Shown piece after piece: positions 1 to 8,344 of a stretch of DNA of 57,742 nt (position 1 is the stretch's first letter; each line of letters opens with the position of its first letter). The translations under genes were made by a program, and so were the position numbers. Origin of the DNA: Propionivibrio sp. (GTDB taxonomy: Bacteria > Pseudomonadota > Gammaproteobacteria > Burkholderiales > Rhodocyclaceae); contig NZ_JAPUVO010000075.1 in the NCBI RefSeq assembly GCF_029255185.1, forward strand, positions 1 to 57,742. The letters run 5' to 3'. The notes beneath the pieces were generated by a model. The model saw only the letters and a program-made list of their open reading frames with translations. It was not told the origin of the DNA and did no database searches.

Positions 1-111
1 CGCCTCTATCGCATCACTGAACTCGGCGCTTCCTCCATGTGGGCTGCTATTCGCTTCCGCGAAATCAACTTCCCCAGAGACTTTATTATGACCAAATCAT
101 TCGCGCAGTAG
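1..111 (+). CDS. 3' end of an unidentified gene, possibly an AlpA-like small DNA-binding protein
   Basis: Frame 1 is open from the window edge to a TAG at 109-111, giving 36 C-terminal residues. The pattern RLYRITEL followed by a short helix and FPRDF loosely resembles AlpA/excisionase-type HTH proteins, but the match is too weak to name. It runs head-on into the truncated integrase and overlaps its last 26 bases. An AAGGAG ribosome-binding site follows at 131-136, as if a second gene of the same operon began near 143 and has been cut off. Confidence 0.4.
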   Translation, partial: RLYRITELGASSMWAAIRFREINFPRDFIMTKSFAQ

Positions 112-1501
112 AGACAATTGTTAAGGAGAAATTCCATATCTTATTTTTTCCCAGTCTGTTGGCAACGGTATCGCGAAACGAATGCAGTGTTTTTTTGCGG
201 TATTTATAGACCCCAGCCTTGACGGCCAAACCTTCGTTGAAGTCCCGACTTAAGTAGCGCTCACACTTGCCATCGTCGCCGATGGGTAGGCCGAACAGTC
301 GCTGCGTGCCCGTTGCTTTCATATCAGCGACAAAATCCTCAAATCCGATTGCTAGCAATCTTTCATGCTAGGGAATCCGCCGCTCGGAGGCGGGATTTTT
401 GGTTCGGGTCGGCACGGGATGGTTAGGCTCGTGGGTGATGTCCATGCAGAGCACACCGTTCTCCCGAACAATGTCGATCACACGCAACTGAGCGATTTCG
501 TTGGCACGCGCACCTGTAAAAAGCGCAATCAATGGCCCCCAGAACTGATACGGACGTTTCATATTCGAAAAGAATGTGGGCTGAAAAATCTGCTCCAACT
601 CGCTGTCCGTAAAAGCTTCGGCCCCATCGCCAGTGCCGCCGTGGCTACCTTCGGATGGTTTCACAATCCCTGCAAAGGGATTGTCACCCTTGGGGTAGCG
701 CAGAGTCCCAATGGCCCAATCGAAGAAGTCTTGGATAAGGATGAGATATTCCTTGACCGTAGGTTTGGCAATCGGCTTGCCTTCTGGCGGTTTCGCCAAT
801 ATTTCATCAGCGCAGCTAATCTCCCGCTCGTGGCGAGGAAGTAGTTGTAAGGCTTCGGAAATCCTGACGCACTGAACCGGGCTGACGTCATGGAGCATCT
901 GATTTGCCCCACCGGCAAGTTGCGCAAAAACGTTCAGTCGGCGGCGGTAGGCTGACTGGGTTGATTTGGCGGTGCCGCTCTTGTTTGCCATATAGGACTC
1001 GATAGCAGCCTCAATCGTGCAGGCAAGAGCAGGAATGGACACCTTTGGTTTTGATTCTGCCTTAACCGCCAATGCGGCATCGACGATGGCAGAAAAATTA
1101 TCATGCTCCGCCAACATTTTTTCAGCATCTTCCGCGCTCAGGATCGAGAGGGGGCTCGCTGGACTGACGATCTTTTCGATTTGCCGAAGCTCTTGCGCGG
1201 CAAGCACAGGGTCATTGCTGGTTTCTACGCGGCCAAAATCAACGACAGTGCCATCTGGGTGGGTGATTTTCAGATGCCCAAGGATCAGTTCGCGAACATC
1301 CTTGGGATCAATGCTGTTCGGGTCAAACGCCATTTGCCGCCTCAACAAACGCAAGAGTGGCAACATTTTAGCCGAGAGACGATATGCCGCCAGTCGTGCC
1401 TGTTCTGGGCGCTTTGTGCCAAGGCTTTTGATAAGGCTGCGCTGACCGAGAAGGGCTGCCACGGCATTCGGCAGGACAAGACGAAACTGGTAACCCCCCA
1501 A
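86..1501 (-). pseudogene. Broken tyrosine site-specific recombinase (phage integrase)
   Basis: The reading frame encodes a phage/island integrase of the tyrosine recombinase family. Arg-I of the catalytic domain is visible in LFTGAR at about residue 332. An in-frame TAG at 368-370 then interrupts the gene just after ERRIP. The same frame continues past the stop with a typical C-terminal segment that includes the HSFR (HxxR) box. After GKNKI the sequence no longer looks like an integrase, and no catalytic tyrosine is found before the stop at 86-88. The 5' end is also damaged: the first good alignment-like sequence (GGYQFRLVLP) begins at once, and the only possible start is a TTG at 1501. Truncation at both ends plus an internal stop makes an active enzyme very unlikely. 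It was probably the integrase of the element that ends at the tRNA-Met gene. Confidence 0.88.
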
Positions 1502-1511
1502 AAATATCCGC

Positions 1512-1660
1512 TAAGCGCCGATCAATTCGCCGCCCTGAATCAAGTAGTCGCGCAATCTGTCCGCGCCCGCCTTTGCCGCACTGGTAGCTATTTCGGCGTG
1601 CGCCCCGTCAAACTGGCAAATGGCCGGCTGGCATTTCCGAATGTACAGGTGACCAAGTGA
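1512..1660 (+). pseudogene. 5'-truncated small phage DNA-binding-type gene
   Basis: A protein-like frame starting near LSADQFAALNQ continues for about 49 residues and ends at 1660. The segment GSYFGVRPVKLANGRL resembles the recognition part of small AlpA/HTH phage regulators. No ATG, GTG or TTG start is available after the point where the integrase remnant begins on the other strand, so the 5' end seems lost at the same junction (about 1500-1510). Its stop codon overlaps the GTG start of the next gene, which is the coupling used throughout the following operon. Confidence 0.4.
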
Positions 1661-2067
1661 GCAGCCATCTCGACGACCTGTTCCCCGAGTCTCTGGAGCC
1701 GGAGCGCCCGACTCACCAAGCGCCGCAGCTCCAGCCAGTTGTCACCGGCCAGTGCGCCCAAGTGCTCGAACTGATCCGCAAGCACCAGCCGCTGCTCTCG
1801 TTCGTGCTGACCGCTGACCACGCGATACCTGAGGCGGCAGCGCGCGTGCATGACCTTCGCGCCAAGGGCTTCAACATCATCACGCAGATACAGCAGGAGG
1901 TCGTTTTCCGTGGCCACGTCCGGCACAAAGCGGCAATGTATTCGATTGGCATGCCGGAGTGGATCGCGCCAGCATCGAGCCAGGCCGGGTTCATCGATTC
2001 GACGCTGCTCGGCATGATTGCATTCGCCGTTGCGTGCGCCGTTCTGTTGCTTGGGGTGCCGGCATGA
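1657..2067 (+). CDS. Winged-helix/HTH-like phage protein with C-terminal membrane segment
   Basis: This is a 136-residue protein with a GTG start that overlaps the preceding stop. Residues about 30-100 look like the winged-helix domain common in phage proteins: QVLELIRKHQPL, then a helix PEAAARVHDLRAKG and a beta-type wing. Residues about 115-136 form one hydrophobic stretch (TLLGMIAFAVACAVLLLG) that reads as a transmembrane helix at the very C-terminus. A tail-anchored DNA-binding protein would be unusual. The stop codon overlaps the next start (ATGA). Function unknown; a regulatory or replication role is inferred from position only. Confidence 0.6.
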   Translation: MSSHLDDLFPESLEPERPTHQAPQLQPVVTGQCAQVLELIRKHQPLLSFVLTADHAIPEAAARVHDLRAKGFNIITQIQQEVVFRGHVRHKAAMYSIGMPEWIAPASSQAGFIDSTLLGMIAFAVACAVLLLGVPA

Positions 2068-2633
2068 TCGAGACAAGAGCCCCGCTAAACCTCCTCATCG
2101 ACATTCAAAAATGGAAGGAGTTGACGCAAACGCTGAGCGCTGCCGAGCGTGGCGCATTCCTGTCCATGAAGATGTTCGTCTGGAGAGCCGGCCCGATACC
2201 CGACAGCGATCGTGCCATCGCCCAAATCGCTGGGATGGAATTGAAGGAGTGGAAGAAAGCCCGCAAAGTCCTCGAACCGATGTTCATCGTCAGCGGCGGC
2301 GAGTGGTTCAGAACCGACTGGAACGAGGAACTTGAAGAAGCTTACCGCGCCGTCGCAAAGGCGAAAGAAAAGGGGAAGAACGCGATAACGGCCCGGTGGG
2401 ACCGGAAAAAACGGGGAGAAACGCCGTACTCTGAGAATACTCCGAGTATTCCACAAGTATTCCCCGTGAATACTCCAGCGATACTTAATAATAAGGACAA
2501 CCCCCCTAGCCAGGAAAAGGAGTTTTTCGACTACAACGACCCGGAGATTGATCGGCTGGTTTCAGGGCATGAAGCGAGGTGGAAAGATCAATCCATCATC
2601 GCCATGGCTAGGGAGGGGGCAGACCATGCTTAA
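2064..2633 (+). CDS. DUF1376 (YdaU-like) phage replication-associated protein
   Basis: This 189-residue protein starts at an ATG that overlaps the upstream stop. Residues about 5-95 carry the DUF1376 pattern: an LSAAERGAF opening, a central WRAGPIPDSDRAIAQIAG and a closing W-rich stretch before the E/K-rich helix. The domain is found in phage proteins encoded beside replicative helicases and primases. The second half is polar and low in complexity, with a run of threonine, proline and asparagine. It overlaps the helicase start by eight bases. A role in replication initiation is inferred from gene order. Confidence 0.75.
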   Translation: MIETRAPLNLLIDIQKWKELTQTLSAAERGAFLSMKMFVWRAGPIPDSDRAIAQIAGMELKEWKKARKVLEPMFIVSGGEWFRTDWNEELEEAYRAVAKAKEKGKNAITARWDRKKRGETPYSENTPSIPQVFPVNTPAILNNKDNPPSQEKEFFDYNDPEIDRLVSGHEARWKDQSIIAMAREGADHA

Positions 2634-4140
2634 GCTGAGCCCGCCCGAGCGGTTCAAACTCCGCGCGTACCAGACCAATGCCGAGCAGCTAATCCGTTCA
2701 TCGATGGCTAGGGGGGCGAGGCGTACGGCGCTGTATCTGCCCACAGGCGGCGGCAAGACCTTGACCGCGACCAGCATCATCACCCAGGCGAACAACAAGG
2801 GGCGCAAGGTGGTGTTCCTGGCGAATCGCAAGCAGCTGATAAACCAGACCAGCGCGGTCCTGACCAAATACGGCATCCGGCACGGCATCCTGCAAGCCGA
2901 CAACACCCGAGACACCCGCGAGCTTGTCCTCGTCGCGTCAATCGATACGGTGCATGTCCGTGGCCTGCCTGACGACGTCGGCCTGCTCATCATTGACGAG
3001 TGCCATGCAGTTGCCGGAAGCGAGAAGTACAAGCAGCTGATGTTCAAGTACAACATGGTGCCGGTCATCGGCTTGACGGCGACACCGTTCTCGGCCGGCC
3101 TGGGCAAGCACTACGCCGAACTTGATGGGGCGTTGTTCCAGGAGCTTGTCGTCGGCGCCACAATCAAAGATCTGATCGCAGAAGGTTATCTGGTCGACTG
3201 CGACATTTACGCGCCGTCAGAGCCAGACTTGAAGGGCGTCAAGATCGTTGCCGGCGACTATGCCGACAAGCAACTCGGGGAGGCGGTCGACAAGCCCGAA
3301 CTAATCGGCGACATCGTTTCGCACTGGTTCAAGTTGGCGCGCGGCAAGCAGACGGTCGTATTCGCCTGCAACATTCCCCACTCGAAGCACATCACCGAGT
3401 CATTCATCGCGAAGGGCATTGCCGCCGAGCACATCGATTATTTTGACGACGACGCGACCCGTGCCGACAAACTGGCCCGATTCGCCCGCGGCGAAACGAT
3501 GATCCTGAGCAATTGCAGCCTGCTATCCGAAGGATGGGATTGCCCGAGCACCGAAGTCATGATCCTGGCGCGCCCTACGCGGTCGCTGATCCGCTTCATT
3601 CAGATGGTGGGGCGTGTCCTGCGCCCGGCAGATGGGAAGCTCCGTGCGCTGCTGCTCGATCACTCAGGCAGCACTGCCAGGCTGGGGCATCCGTGCGACG
3701 ACCTGCTGCTCGAACTGGACGACGGCAAACCGAAGAAGTCCGACGTCAAGGACTCGGAGACAAAGGAGAAGTTACCGAAGGCATGCAGCGCGTGTCACTT
3801 CATGAAGCCGGCCGGCGTGCATGTCTGCCCAGAATGTGGATTCGCTCCTGAACGTCAGAATGAAGTTCTTGTCGGCGCCGGGGAACTGGTCAAGCTGGAA
3901 CGAAAGAAACCAGTAGCAAAAGGCGCCAAGCAACACGTCTACAGCCAACTGCTGTTCGTCGAGCGTCAGCGCCGGTACAGGTCGGGATGGGCGGCCAATC
4001 AGTACCGGAGCATCTTCGACGTGTGGCCGCGCGGATTGAATGAAGTCACCGCGACGCCCAGCCAGGAGATTCTGAACAAGATTCGCAGCAACCAGATTGC
4101 CTACGCCAAGCGCCAGGAGGCCGACCATGCACGCGGCTGA
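2626..4140 (+). CDS. Phage superfamily 2 DEAD/DEAH-type helicase
   Basis: The product is a 504-residue ATP-dependent helicase. Walker A is PTGGGKT (residues 39-45), motif II is DECH (124-127) and motif III is GLTATP. The C-terminal RecA-like half holds LLSEGWDCPS and a QMVGRVLRP motif VI with its arginine finger. A CxxC...CxxC zinc knuckle lies at about residues 387-404. The ATG at 2626 is preferred over upstream starts because it gives the usual overlap with the previous gene and begins just before the RAYQ motif. Together with the adjacent primase it forms the replication module of the element. Confidence 0.9.
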   Translation: MLKLSPPERFKLRAYQTNAEQLIRSSMARGARRTALYLPTGGGKTLTATSIITQANNKGRKVVFLANRKQLINQTSAVLTKYGIRHGILQADNTRDTRELVLVASIDTVHVRGLPDDVGLLIIDECHAVAGSEKYKQLMFKYNMVPVIGLTATPFSAGLGKHYAELDGALFQELVVGATIKDLIAEGYLVDCDIYAPSEPDLKGVKIVAGDYADKQLGEAVDKPELIGDIVSHWFKLARGKQTVVFACNIPHSKHITESFIAKGIAAEHIDYFDDDATRADKLARFARGETMILSNCSLLSEGWDCPSTEVMILARPTRSLIRFIQMVGRVLRPADGKLRALLLDHSGSTARLGHPCDDLLLELDDGKPKKSDVKDSETKEKLPKACSACHFMKPAGVHVCPECGFAPERQNEVLVGAGELVKLERKKPVAKGAKQHVYSQLLFVERQRRYRSGWAANQYRSIFDVWPRGLNEVTATPSQEILNKIRSNQIAYAKRQEADHARG

Positions 4141-5035
4141 ACTGGCTGTTGGTCGCTGGCCTGGGCTGTTGGCTCGGTTCGGCATCGAGCGCAACCTACT
4201 CACCGGCAAGCACGTTCCCTGCCCTGCCTGCGAGGGGCGTGACCGGTTCCGATTTGATGACAAGGACGGAAGGGGGACATTCTTCTGTTCGCACTGTGGC
4301 GCCGGCGATGGCTTCAAGCTGTTGAATCTCGTCAAGGGATGGGCGTTCAAACAGGCCGCGACCGAAATCGAGAAGGTGGTCGGCACTGTCGCTGCGATTC
4401 CGCCAAGGCAGTTGCAGACCGACGTCGAGAAGATCGAGTCCTGCCGGAGAATATGGGGTGAGAGTAAGGTCGTCGTCGCTGGAGATCCGGTTAGCAGGTA
4501 TCTGGCTCGACGCACAGGCATCAACGTCGTTCCGGCCTGCGTCCGTTTTCATCCGGCGCTTTCGTACCGGCATGACGACGGGAGCGCCACCCGACACCCG
4601 GCGATGATTGCCAAGGTACAGGATGCCGATGGCAACGGCGTAGCGATACACCGGACATACCTGACCAACGACGGGCAAAAAGCCAGCGTGCCAACTGTCA
4701 AGAAGGTCGTCGGCACGTTGCCTGCGTCAAGCGCTGTGCGATTGGCACCCGCGTCGAGCACCATTGGCATAGCCGAAGGCATAGAAACGGCTCTGAGCGC
4801 GTCTGTGCGCTTCAGCGTTCCTGTCTGGTCGTGCATATCTGCCGGCGGAATGGAGAAATGGGCACCCCCGACCGGCACCGAGCGCGTGATCGTGTTCGGC
4901 GACAACGACCTGAGCGGTACCGGGCAGGCAGCAGCCTGGATTCTGGCAAAGCGGCTGATTGCCTCGGGGCTCGCCGTCGAGGTGAAGATCCCGAACGAGC
5001 CGGGCACGGATTGGGCAGACGGAGTAATCCCGTGA
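4127..5035 (+). CDS. Zinc-ribbon/Toprim phage primase
   Basis: This 302-residue protein starts inside the end of the helicase gene. The N-terminus is a primase zinc ribbon of the P4/T7 type, with Cys32-x2-Cys35 and Cys54-x2-Cys57 around GRDRFRF. A Toprim catalytic domain fills the C-terminal half, with the acidic motifs AEGIETAL at about 213-220 and FGDNDLSGTG at about 256-265. No helicase domain is fused; that function is supplied by the preceding gene. The predicted role is primer synthesis for replication of the element. Confidence 0.88.
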   Translation: MHAAELAVGRWPGLLARFGIERNLLTGKHVPCPACEGRDRFRFDDKDGRGTFFCSHCGAGDGFKLLNLVKGWAFKQAATEIEKVVGTVAAIPPRQLQTDVEKIESCRRIWGESKVVVAGDPVSRYLARRTGINVVPACVRFHPALSYRHDDGSATRHPAMIAKVQDADGNGVAIHRTYLTNDGQKASVPTVKKVVGTLPASSAVRLAPASSTIGIAEGIETALSASVRFSVPVWSCISAGGMEKWAPPTGTERVIVFGDNDLSGTGQAAAWILAKRLIASGLAVEVKIPNEPGTDWADGVIP

Positions 5036-5130
5036 AGAGGCGCAAATTTGAACAGGCTGATTTGCAGTTTGTATCAGGGACAGCACGCGCCGAAAAGTAT
5101 GCTTATGGCATACCCGACAAAAGCCAATAG
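5032..5130 (+). CDS. Possible 32-residue basic peptide
   Basis: A GTG at 5032 overlaps the primase stop and opens a frame of 32 codons beginning KRRKFEQADLQF. The coupling matches the rest of the operon, and a terminator follows directly. The peptide is too short to recognise, and coding potential rests only on position. Confidence 0.3.
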   Translation: MKRRKFEQADLQFVSGTARAEKYAYGIPDKSQ

Positions 5131-5152
5131 CGCGACAGCGGATACATTGTCC

Positions 5153-5197
5153 GCCAAGCGCTACCGCCAGGACTGGCCGCGCTTGGCAGTCTTTTTT
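5153..5197 (+). terminator. Rho-independent terminator after the replication module
   Basis: GCCAAGCGC (5153-5161) pairs with GCGCTTGGC (5179-5187), and a run of six T follows at 5192-5197. It separates the replication genes from the HTH/structural block. Confidence 0.75.
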
Positions 5198-5291
5198 CCA
5201 ACCTCAGATACAGCCCAAGTATTTAGGGGTGCACGTACTGCAAACGGGGTCATGTACAGTCAAATCCATCTAATCAACCGCGAGCACATCA

Positions 5292-5489
5292 ATGGCCCTT
5301 ATTACCCTCACTGAAGCAGCCAGCCGCGCCGGGGTATCGCGCTCGACGGCCGAGCGGATGATCGAGCGCGGCCAGTTCATCGCCTGCTATCAACTCCCAA
5401 CCGGATCACTGCGCTTTGACGACGATGAGCTTGCACAGTGGCTGGCATCCTGCCGCACCAAAACCCAACAGAAAGGCACCCGACCATGA
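5292..5489 (+). CDS. Small HTH (excisionase/AlpA-type) DNA-binding protein
   Basis: This 65-residue protein is almost entirely one helix-turn-helix: LTEAASRAGVSRSTAERMIERG, then a short wing and the acidic DDDELAQWL helix typical of HTH_17/excisionase-like proteins. It is the first gene after a terminator and a leader of about 94 bases, so it probably has its own promoter. The leader has no clean sigma-70 match to my reading. It may act as an excisionase or as a regulator of the downstream genes. Its stop lies four bases past the next ATG. Confidence 0.7.
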   Translation: MALITLTEAASRAGVSRSTAERMIERGQFIACYQLPTGSLRFDDDELAQWLASCRTKTQQKGTRP

Positions 5490-5929
5490 TGACCGACGCA
5501 CTGAATCAACTTTCAACAGCCCAGGCCGTGACCACTACGGCATTGTCGACGAACAGTATCGACCTTGGCCCCCAGCCGGCCAATGCCGGCGATCCTTTGG
5601 TCGCCCTGATCACTGTTGATGCCACAGCAACCGCAGCCGGCGCCGCCACGGTCACTTTCCAAGTGGTCAGCTCGGCATCCGCCAACCTGAGCACGCCGAC
5701 CGTGCTGGCGCAGACCGATGCGATTGGCAAAGCCGAACTGGCCGCAGGCCGGCGCCCGATCGGCCTGGAATTCAACTTCAGAAATCTGACGGCCGGCCAT
5801 CGTTACTTGGGCCTGCAATACCTCGTCGGCACCGGCCCACTCACCGCTGGCGCCTTCTCATGCGTACTCACCGATACGACGAACGCCAGCGGCCTGTACG
5901 GCGCCGCTGGCAGCTTCAAGGTCTACTAA
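5486..5929 (+). CDS. Bbp16-family capsid cement (decoration) protein
   Basis: The product has 147 residues. The N-terminal ALNQLSTAQAVTTTALSTNSIDLG block, the GDPLVALITVDATAT strand and the late LGLQYLVGTGPLTAGAFSCVLT strand match the layout of Bbp16-type proteins of Bordetella phage BPP-1 and relatives. These stabilise the capsid shell. It is the only clear virion-structure gene in the element; no major capsid protein is nearby. Tandem start codons (5486 and 5489) follow the upstream overlap. The stop overlaps the next ATG. Confidence 0.75.
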   Translation: MMTDALNQLSTAQAVTTTALSTNSIDLGPQPANAGDPLVALITVDATATAAGAATVTFQVVSSASANLSTPTVLAQTDAIGKAELAAGRRPIGLEFNFRNLTAGHRYLGLQYLVGTGPLTAGAFSCVLTDTTNASGLYGAAGSFKVY

Positions 5930-6618
5930 TGGAAATTACAATGACATCGAAACTTGCAACTCTCGCCGCGCAGATCGCCGAACTTGAGACCGATCTCGAA
6001 CTGGCGCAGGCTGCGCACAGAGCAGCATCGATCAACCTGGCCGGCAATGCCGCAGACGGCGAAGCGCTCAAGCACGTGCGTGGCACCGAAATACGGATTG
6101 TCGACATCAACGGCGATCTGAAGCTGTTGCGCGATGCGCGGGCCTTCGCCGAAGAGCAAGACCAGAGCGCGGCGGCGCAGTTGCGCAAGGCCGGCGCTGT
6201 GGGCAAGCTGCGCGCCACCGAGGTGCTGATTGCCAAACGTCCGGTCGCAGCGGCCAAGGTGGACCGGGCGCTGGTGGTATTGAAGGACGCCGTGCAGGAA
6301 TGGGTTGATCTGAATCAAGAGGTCAAGGGCGCGGCAATTTCGTTCTATCGCGACGCTCGGCCCGCTTCTCTCACGACGTTTGATCTGTACAGCCAGAGCG
6401 GCGCGAGCAGTGACTTATTCCGCTGCGCCCTGAATGCGATCGCCAGCCAGGTTGAAGAAGCAATGCGGCCATGTGAGCCGCGCAGCGTGATGGCGTTTAA
6501 CTTCGTGCGGTATTCCCCCGACAGCCCCGAACTGGTCGTCAAGGATTCCAAACGCATCGGTGAGCGCCTGATCGCGCACATGAACAGCGTTGCAGCAGCT
6601 GAAGGCATGCAGCTGTGA
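5929..6618 (+). CDS. Phage protein of unknown function with N-terminal coiled coil
   Basis: This 229-residue protein starts at a TAATG overlap; an internal ATG at 5941 is an alternative. The first about 120 residues are alanine-, leucine- and glutamate-rich and predict long amphipathic helices (LAAQIAELETDLELAQAAHRA). The last 100 residues are more globular. I do not recognise a family. Its place between the cement gene and the repeat-motif gene suggests a morphogenesis or regulatory role, but this is only inference. Confidence 0.6.
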   Translation: MEITMTSKLATLAAQIAELETDLELAQAAHRAASINLAGNAADGEALKHVRGTEIRIVDINGDLKLLRDARAFAEEQDQSAAAQLRKAGAVGKLRATEVLIAKRPVAAAKVDRALVVLKDAVQEWVDLNQEVKGAAISFYRDARPASLTTFDLYSQSGASSDLFRCALNAIASQVEEAMRPCEPRSVMAFNFVRYSPDSPELVVKDSKRIGERLIAHMNSVAAAEGMQL

Positions 6619-7334
6619 TGGAGATGACCGCCCGCACCAATGCCGAGCTTGCGGCCGACATGTACGGCCCGCAAGCGGACGCGCCCGCCACGCCGCCCGC
6701 GCCTCAGGCCAGCCCCGAGGGGCAGCGCACGGCGCAGGAACTTGGCGAAGCGCTGTATGGCAAGCCGGCAGCGGATCCGACGCAACAGCCTGCCGACGAC
6801 GCCCCAATCGTCAAGCGTACGGACGCGGAACTTGCAACGGCCATGTACCCCGAGCCGGAGGAGCCCGTGGTTCTCGATCCCGTGCCGCCCGATGTGGCGG
6901 CAATCCGCGACGACATTGCACGGCGCCTGTACTCGGCGCAAGACACGTTCGCGGAGGCAATCCCTGACAAGGTGTTCGCCAACGTCGCAGGGCTCGACCC
7001 AGCCGCAGGACGCAAGACCGCGGCTGAACTTCGCGAAATTTCTGCTGACCTGGACCTGGCGCCGCAAGACGTGCAGAAACTGCGCGAGCGCATTACCTAC
7101 GTGCAGACGAATCAGCCGACCGTCGCCGCCCAGTGGGATGAAACCGTGTCCCTGCTGAACGCTGAATACGGCACCGATGCCAAGCAGGCGCTGCGCGACG
7201 CTCGGGCACTGCTACGGCGCGACCCACGTGCGGCACGCGTCATCGAGGCGATGGGCCTGGGCAACGACCCGCAGACCGTGATGATAATCGCCCGGCGCGC
7301 CAGGTCAGCGAAAGGCACGGGAAGGATCAAATGA
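6615..7334 (+). CDS. Phage protein with repeated RTxxELxxxMY short motifs
   Basis: The protein has about 238 residues. Starts at GTG 6615 or ATG 6618 both fit; the ATG is favoured. The N-terminal 95 residues are proline-, alanine- and acid-rich and disordered. They carry three copies of one short motif: RTNAELAADMY, RTAQELGEALY and RTDAELATAMY. A weaker fourth copy is IRDDIARRLY. The C-terminal half is helical and ends in a basic tail. Disordered spacers with repeated short motifs are seen in phage scaffold or adaptor-like proteins that bind several partner copies; that role is inferred here. No family was recognised. Confidence 0.6.
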   Translation: MMEMTARTNAELAADMYGPQADAPATPPAPQASPEGQRTAQELGEALYGKPAADPTQQPADDAPIVKRTDAELATAMYPEPEEPVVLDPVPPDVAAIRDDIARRLYSAQDTFAEAIPDKVFANVAGLDPAAGRKTAAELREISADLDLAPQDVQKLRERITYVQTNQPTVAAQWDETVSLLNAEYGTDAKQALRDARALLRRDPRAARVIEAMGLGNDPQTVMIIARRARSAKGTGRIK

Positions 7335-7354
7335 CGCGTGGATCGGTGGCGTAA

Positions 7355-7765
7355 TTGGAAAAGAAGGCGCCGAACAGGTGGCCCAAGGGCACAAGCGGAA
7401 ACCTCGCCGGCCGGACGCCTGGCGTGGAAAAGGTTCGTCAGTTGCTCGACCCGCACCGCGAGGAGCTTGTCGCCAAGGCTGTTGAAATGGCTATGGCTGG
7501 CGACGGTATCGCATTGCGCCTGTGTCTTGATCGCATATCACCGCCCCCACGCTCAGAATCGCCGCCAGTGAGGATACCGGGGCTTGCCGCAGGCGGAAGC
7601 ATGAGCGACAAGGCCAGGGCCATCCTGGCCGCCGCAGGCAAGGCGCTAATCAGTCCCGATACGGCAACCATGATGCTGGGCGCCATTGCCAACGCGGCCA
7701 AGATCATCGAGGCGGACGAGTTGGCCGACCGCATTACCGCGCTTGAGTCTAAAACCGCGACTTAA
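7355..7765 (+). CDS. DUF5681-domain phage protein
   Basis: A 136-residue protein opens with RWPKGTSGNLAGRTPG, the DUF5681 signature (KpGqSGNpaGrP). This domain occurs in phage and island proteins near small-terminase positions and is thought to bind DNA. An in-frame TAA at 7352-7354 forces the start to the TTG at 7355 (or a later codon), and no strong ribosome-binding site is visible. A helical C-terminal part follows a proline-rich linker (PPPRSESPPVRIPG). Confidence 0.65.
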   Translation: MEKKAPNRWPKGTSGNLAGRTPGVEKVRQLLDPHREELVAKAVEMAMAGDGIALRLCLDRISPPPRSESPPVRIPGLAAGGSMSDKARAILAAAGKALISPDTATMMLGAIANAAKIIEADELADRITALESKTAT

Positions 7766-7777
7766 GGAGCCAGCACT

Positions 7778-8077
7778 ATGACATTGCACACCCGCCTTGC
7801 CAAGTTGGAAAATCGCAAGGGGACCAGCAGAGACATAGCGCGCATGACCGCCGCCGAGATTGAGGCCGAGCTTTACGAATTGTTTATGCCGGAAAGGCTC
7901 GCTGTCATCTATCACTTGGAGCACCCAAACGGACCCTGGGGCGGATTGGTCAAGACCACCAAGACCGTCGAGGACGTCACCTATCAGGACATCTCCGATT
8001 GCGAGGGCGTCGACAGCGAGATTCGAGAGATTGCCAGGGCCCTTGCTGCCGATGAATCGCGCGGCGAGCACCCATGA
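7778..8077 (+). CDS. Hypothetical phage protein
   Basis: The 99-residue, mostly charged protein starts at an ATG with a good AAGGAG site about nine bases upstream. It has no recognisable domain; the N-terminal 40 residues predict helix. The last four bases overlap the next start. Confidence 0.55.
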   Translation: MTLHTRLAKLENRKGTSRDIARMTAAEIEAELYELFMPERLAVIYHLEHPNGPWGGLVKTTKTVEDVTYQDISDCEGVDSEIREIARALAADESRGEHP

Positions 8078-8343
8078 ATCACGCGAAAATCATCAGGTGT
8101 ATTGCGACAAACGACCGAGGTATTGCCATCGGCAAGTATCACCACAACTGCAAGCACTCTGACGAGACCGTCGACAAAATCAGGGACATGCACGAGGTAG
8201 AAGGGATGGGCTATTTACGCATCGCCAACGCGCTCAATTTGTCAAAAAGCACGGTCGCCGTGATTTGCCGGTATGAGCGACGGGCACAGACTTACGGAAA
8301 TTGGAAGACTATCGAGGTGGCGCCAGCAGCGGAGCCTGCGTGA
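8074..8343 (+). CDS. Small HTH protein (resolvase-type helix-turn-helix)
   Basis: The 89-residue product contains EEGMGYLRIANALNLSKSTV-like spacing (MGYLRIANALNLSKSTVAVI), a typical HTH of the Hin/homeodomain-like type at residues about 47-66. The N-terminus has Cys9, His23/24 and His28 with a second Cys, which could bind zinc but is not a clear motif. The start overlaps the previous stop (ATGA). Confidence 0.55.
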   Translation: MNHAKIIRCIATNDRGIAIGKYHHNCKHSDETVDKIRDMHEVEGMGYLRIANALNLSKSTVAVICRYERRAQTYGNWKTIEVAPAAEPA

Positions 8344-8344
8344 T

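Noticed and set aside
365-1660. Long plus-strand frames opposite the integrase
   Set aside because: They mirror the codon pattern of the minus-strand recombinase and show no family features. Only the last 49 codons before 1660 look like real protein.
5048-5314. Frame of 88 codons across the terminator at 5153-5197
   Set aside because: It runs through a strong terminator and the start of the HTH gene, and its sequence has no domain.
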